A stretch of DNA of 6,359 bases from Deltaproteobacteria bacterium (lineage in GTDB: Bacteria > Myxococcota_A > UBA9160 > JAFDET01): contig JAFDET010000184.1 of assembly GCA_019310195.1 (NCBI GenBank), positions 1-6,359 on the forward strand, in the 5' to 3' direction. The notes beneath the pieces were generated by a model. The model was not told where the DNA came from, did not search any database, and was given only the letters and a program-made list of their open reading frames with translations. The translations under genes were made by a program, and so were the position numbers. Positions 4,501 to 6,359 of the stretch are shown piece by piece (within the stretch, counting starts at the first letter, position 1; the number at the start of each line of letters is the position of its first letter).

Positions 4501-6359
4501 AGATACCGAAGGTGAAGTCGACGGGGAGATTCCAGAACCGGCGCAGCTCCTCGGCGTACTTGGGCGAAAGCTCCATGGAGCCGGCCCACATCCGGATCAC
4601 GGCGGGGTCCATGCCCTCCTGCGCCTGCACTTTCACGCACTCCTTCTCCCACCAGTCCTTGAAGGGAACCGCGCGATCGAGGCGCTTCTTGCGCACCTCC
4701 TCGCGCTTCTTCTCGGTCTTCGCCTCGTCGGCCACGTAGGTTCCGTTGGGCTGGCTCGTCACGACGCCGTAGATCTCGGACGCCACCCGCTCCGTGGTCC
4801 AGCGCTCGTTCAGGTCCTTCACGACGGTCGCGGGATCCCGCGCGATCGGATCGCCCATGGCCTCTGCACCCGCAATGGGATGCACGATGATGTCGTAGTC
4901 CTGAAGCGGCTCCGGCGTCACGAAGGGCGCCACCATGTTGTCCTGCACGTCGCGGGCCTCGATCGCCGAGGCCACGGCCGGGCTCTCCGGCCCGCCGCGC
5001 TCGTGGATGAGCGGCTTCTGCGCGTCGATCAGCGCTTTGACGTTGGTGTCGTGCCCGTAGCCGGGCCGGTCGGGCACCGCGGGATAGGCGCCGTACATGC
5101 CGTGGTTGCCCACGATCTTCGAGCGCATTCCGGCGTCGCCGCACTGATACTCGAGGCCCGGCGTGTTGTAGACCATCCACACGGCGGTATGTCCGAGCCC
5201 GCCGCGGAACTGACCGAAGCCGCCGGAATCCGGCGCCACGTTGCGGCCCAGGAAGAGGATCGGGTAGTAGAGCTCGGAGATCTCGGCGTTGCCGAAGTCC
5301 GCCTCCGGCGTATAGATGCACCAGGCGCTGTTCTCGCCGTCCGCGAAGCCGCGCGCCGGCGAGCCTTGGCTGGCTTGCTCGAGGGTCAGCCCCGTCAGGT
5401 ACATCCCCGTCTGGTTGATGCCCGAGAACTCCGCCGTCATGATCGTGCCGGACCCGGCCGCCATCTCCTCGACGAAGCCGCGCATCTGAAAGAGCCGGCC
5501 GAAGACTTCGTAGAGACTGCTCACCCAGGTGACCGCCGGCGCCCACGCGACGCCCGACGCCGCCTGGTAGTCGACGGGATAGGGGTTGGCCCAGGACCCG
5601 TCCGGCGGCATCTCGATGTTCCAGGCCGAGATCGGACCCGAGTTGAACATGTCGAATCCGATGATGTGCGAGTAGCCCATCATCAAGCCGGACTTCAGAG
5701 CGGTCGGGCTGATGTTCTCGCCGAAGGGAACGGTTCCGCTGGCGCCGGCCAGGGAAAGGTCCACGCTGGCGTCGGCGTTGATGGTCAGCTCCATCGGCAG
5801 GTTGAACATGCAGTCCACATCCTGCTTGGCGAGCAGGACGGGCTTGCCCTTCATCGCCAGGTCCTTGAACTGCGACTTGCGGATGCGGCCGGGTACGGTC
5901 TGGGTCTTGACGCGCGCCACCGCATAACGACGGCTGTCCTCGACGTACTCCTGGCTCGCCTCCCGGAAGAAATCGAGGCCGTACTTCTCGATCACGTCGT
6001 GAAGGCGCTCGCGGATCGTGATGCAGCCGGCCAACCGGCCGCGGGCATCGCCCATCACGAAGTCCGGCGTGCGCGTCCGCGAGCGAATCCGCAACTCGTA
6101 CCAGGGATAGAAGCGGTCGTGCTCGCCGACGCGCTCCATCGAGATCGCGATGCCGTCCGAGTAGCAGTCGGGATTCATGAAGCCGATGGAGCCCGGCGTA
6201 ACGCTGCCGGCGTCCGCCACATGGCTCACACACGACGCCCAGGCGACGAGCTCGCCGTCGTAGAAGAGCGGCATGCACATGTCGAAGTCCGGCGAGTGGA
6301 TGCCGCCGTAGTGGGGATCGTTGTTCTCGAAGATGTCGCCCTGCTTGAAGCCCGGGTAC
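4499..6359 (-). CDS. Acetone carboxylase alpha / hydantoinase-B (HyuB) family subunit, 5'-truncated by the window edge
   Basis: The frame is open to the right edge, giving 619 residues and no true start. The first in-frame ATG (6280-6278) is internal: the 26 codons before it encode the conserved HyuB motif NNDPHYGGIHSPDFD. Numbering the visible fragment, H21 and D24 of that motif and H46 of CVSHVADAG have the H-x2-D and +25 His spacing of the Mn ligands I recall for acetone carboxylase alpha (H150, D153, H175). Further family marks are DSGGFGQFRGGLG near 377 and GDPIARDP near 502, ahead of YGVV. A Lys/Arg-rich helical stretch at about 545-566 leads into a WW motif and the terminal FWNLPVDFTFGI. 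This long C-terminus fits acetone-carboxylase alpha (about 770 residues) better than short HyuB proteins (about 520-590). About 130 residues are probably missing. Expected role: ATP-dependent ketone carboxylation together with gamma and a beta subunit outside the window. Confidence 0.9.
   Translation of the reverse strand, partial: YPGFKQGDIFENNDPHYGGIHSPDFDMCMPLFYDGELVAWASCVSHVADAGSVTPGSIGFMNPDCYSDGIAISMERVGEHDRFYPWYELRIRSRTRTPDFVMGDARGRLAGCITIRERLHDVIEKYGLDFFREASQEYVEDSRRYAVARVKTQTVPGRIRKSQFKDLAMKGKPVLLAKQDVDCMFNLPMELTINADASVDLSLAGASGTVPFGENISPTALKSGLMMGYSHIIGFDMFNSGPISAWNIEMPPDGSWANPYPVDYQAASGVAWAPAVTWVSSLYEVFGRLFQMRGFVEEMAAGSGTIMTAEFSGINQTGMYLTGLTLEQASQGSPARGFADGENSAWCIYTPEADFGNAEISELYYPILFLGRNVAPDSGGFGQFRGGLGHTAVWMVYNTPGLEYQCGDAGMRSKIVGNHGMYGAYPAVPDRPGYGHDTNVKALIDAQKPLIHERGGPESPAVASAIEARDVQDNMVAPFVTPEPLQDYDIIVHPIAGAEAMGDPIARDPATVVKDLNERWTTERVASEIYGVVTSQPNGTYVADEAKTEKKREEVRKKRLDRAVPFKDWWEKECVKVQAQEGMDPAVIRMWAGSMELSPKYAEELRRFWNLPVDFTFGI

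Larger units (their letters stand above)
237..6359 (-). other. Putative five-gene operon (carboxylase subunits plus three CoA-transferases)
   Basis: Five same-strand genes follow one another with gaps of 13, 16, -4 and 19 bases, and no candidate promoter or terminator can be placed between them. The order is alpha, gamma, Asp-less CoA-transferase, Asp-bearing CoA-transferase, canonical CoA-transferase. The promoter and any regulator lie beyond the right edge. A beta (HyuA-like) subunit upstream of alpha is expected but not seen. Confidence 0.8.

Noticed and set aside
4449..6278. Minus-strand open frame of 609 residues overlapping the alpha subunit in another frame
   Set aside because: Extremely Arg-rich frame shadow of the alpha subunit, whose own frame carries all the conserved motifs.

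Overview
The window is high-GC bacterial DNA (roughly two thirds G+C by eye), with dense coding and strong Shine-Dalgarno sites. It does not identify the organism firmly. The GC content and the style of the CoA-transferases would suit a proteobacterial or former 'deltaproteobacterial' lineage, including uncultured ones, but this is a weak inference. No RNA genes, mobile elements, CRISPR arrays or long non-coding stretches are visible.

Layout: on the plus strand, bases 1-198 hold the last 65 codons of a crotonase-family (enoyl-CoA hydratase/isomerase) gene. It converges, across a 38-base gap, on a minus-strand gene run that fills the rest of the window and is read from right to left. In transcription order the run is: (i) a large acetone-carboxylase alpha / hydantoinase-B type subunit, 5'-truncated by the right edge; (ii) a 180-residue acetone-carboxylase gamma-type subunit with Cys pairs; (iii) a class III (CaiB/BaiF) CoA-transferase paralog whose catalytic Asp position is Gln; (iv) a second class III CoA-transferase with the Asp, starting in a GTGA overlap with (iii); (v) a third, more canonical class III CoA-transferase. 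Spacings are 13, 16, -4 and 19 bases, and each start has a Shine-Dalgarno, so this is almost certainly one operon. Its promoter and probably a beta (HyuA-like ATPase) subunit lie beyond the right edge.

How the genes may work together: the gamma subunit and the long, basic C-terminal part of the alpha subunit favour a carboxylase of the acetone/acetophenone carboxylase class over a plain hydantoinase or oxoprolinase. Such enzymes carboxylate a ketone with ATP to give a beta-keto acid. The CoA-transferases could then turn that acid into a CoA thioester, and a crotonase could act further down a CoA-bound degradation route. The substrate cannot be read from the sequence. The most notable points are the pairing of a ketone-carboxylase core with three CoA-transferase paralogs, and the apparent heteromeric CoA-transferase made of one Asp-bearing and one Asp-less subunit.
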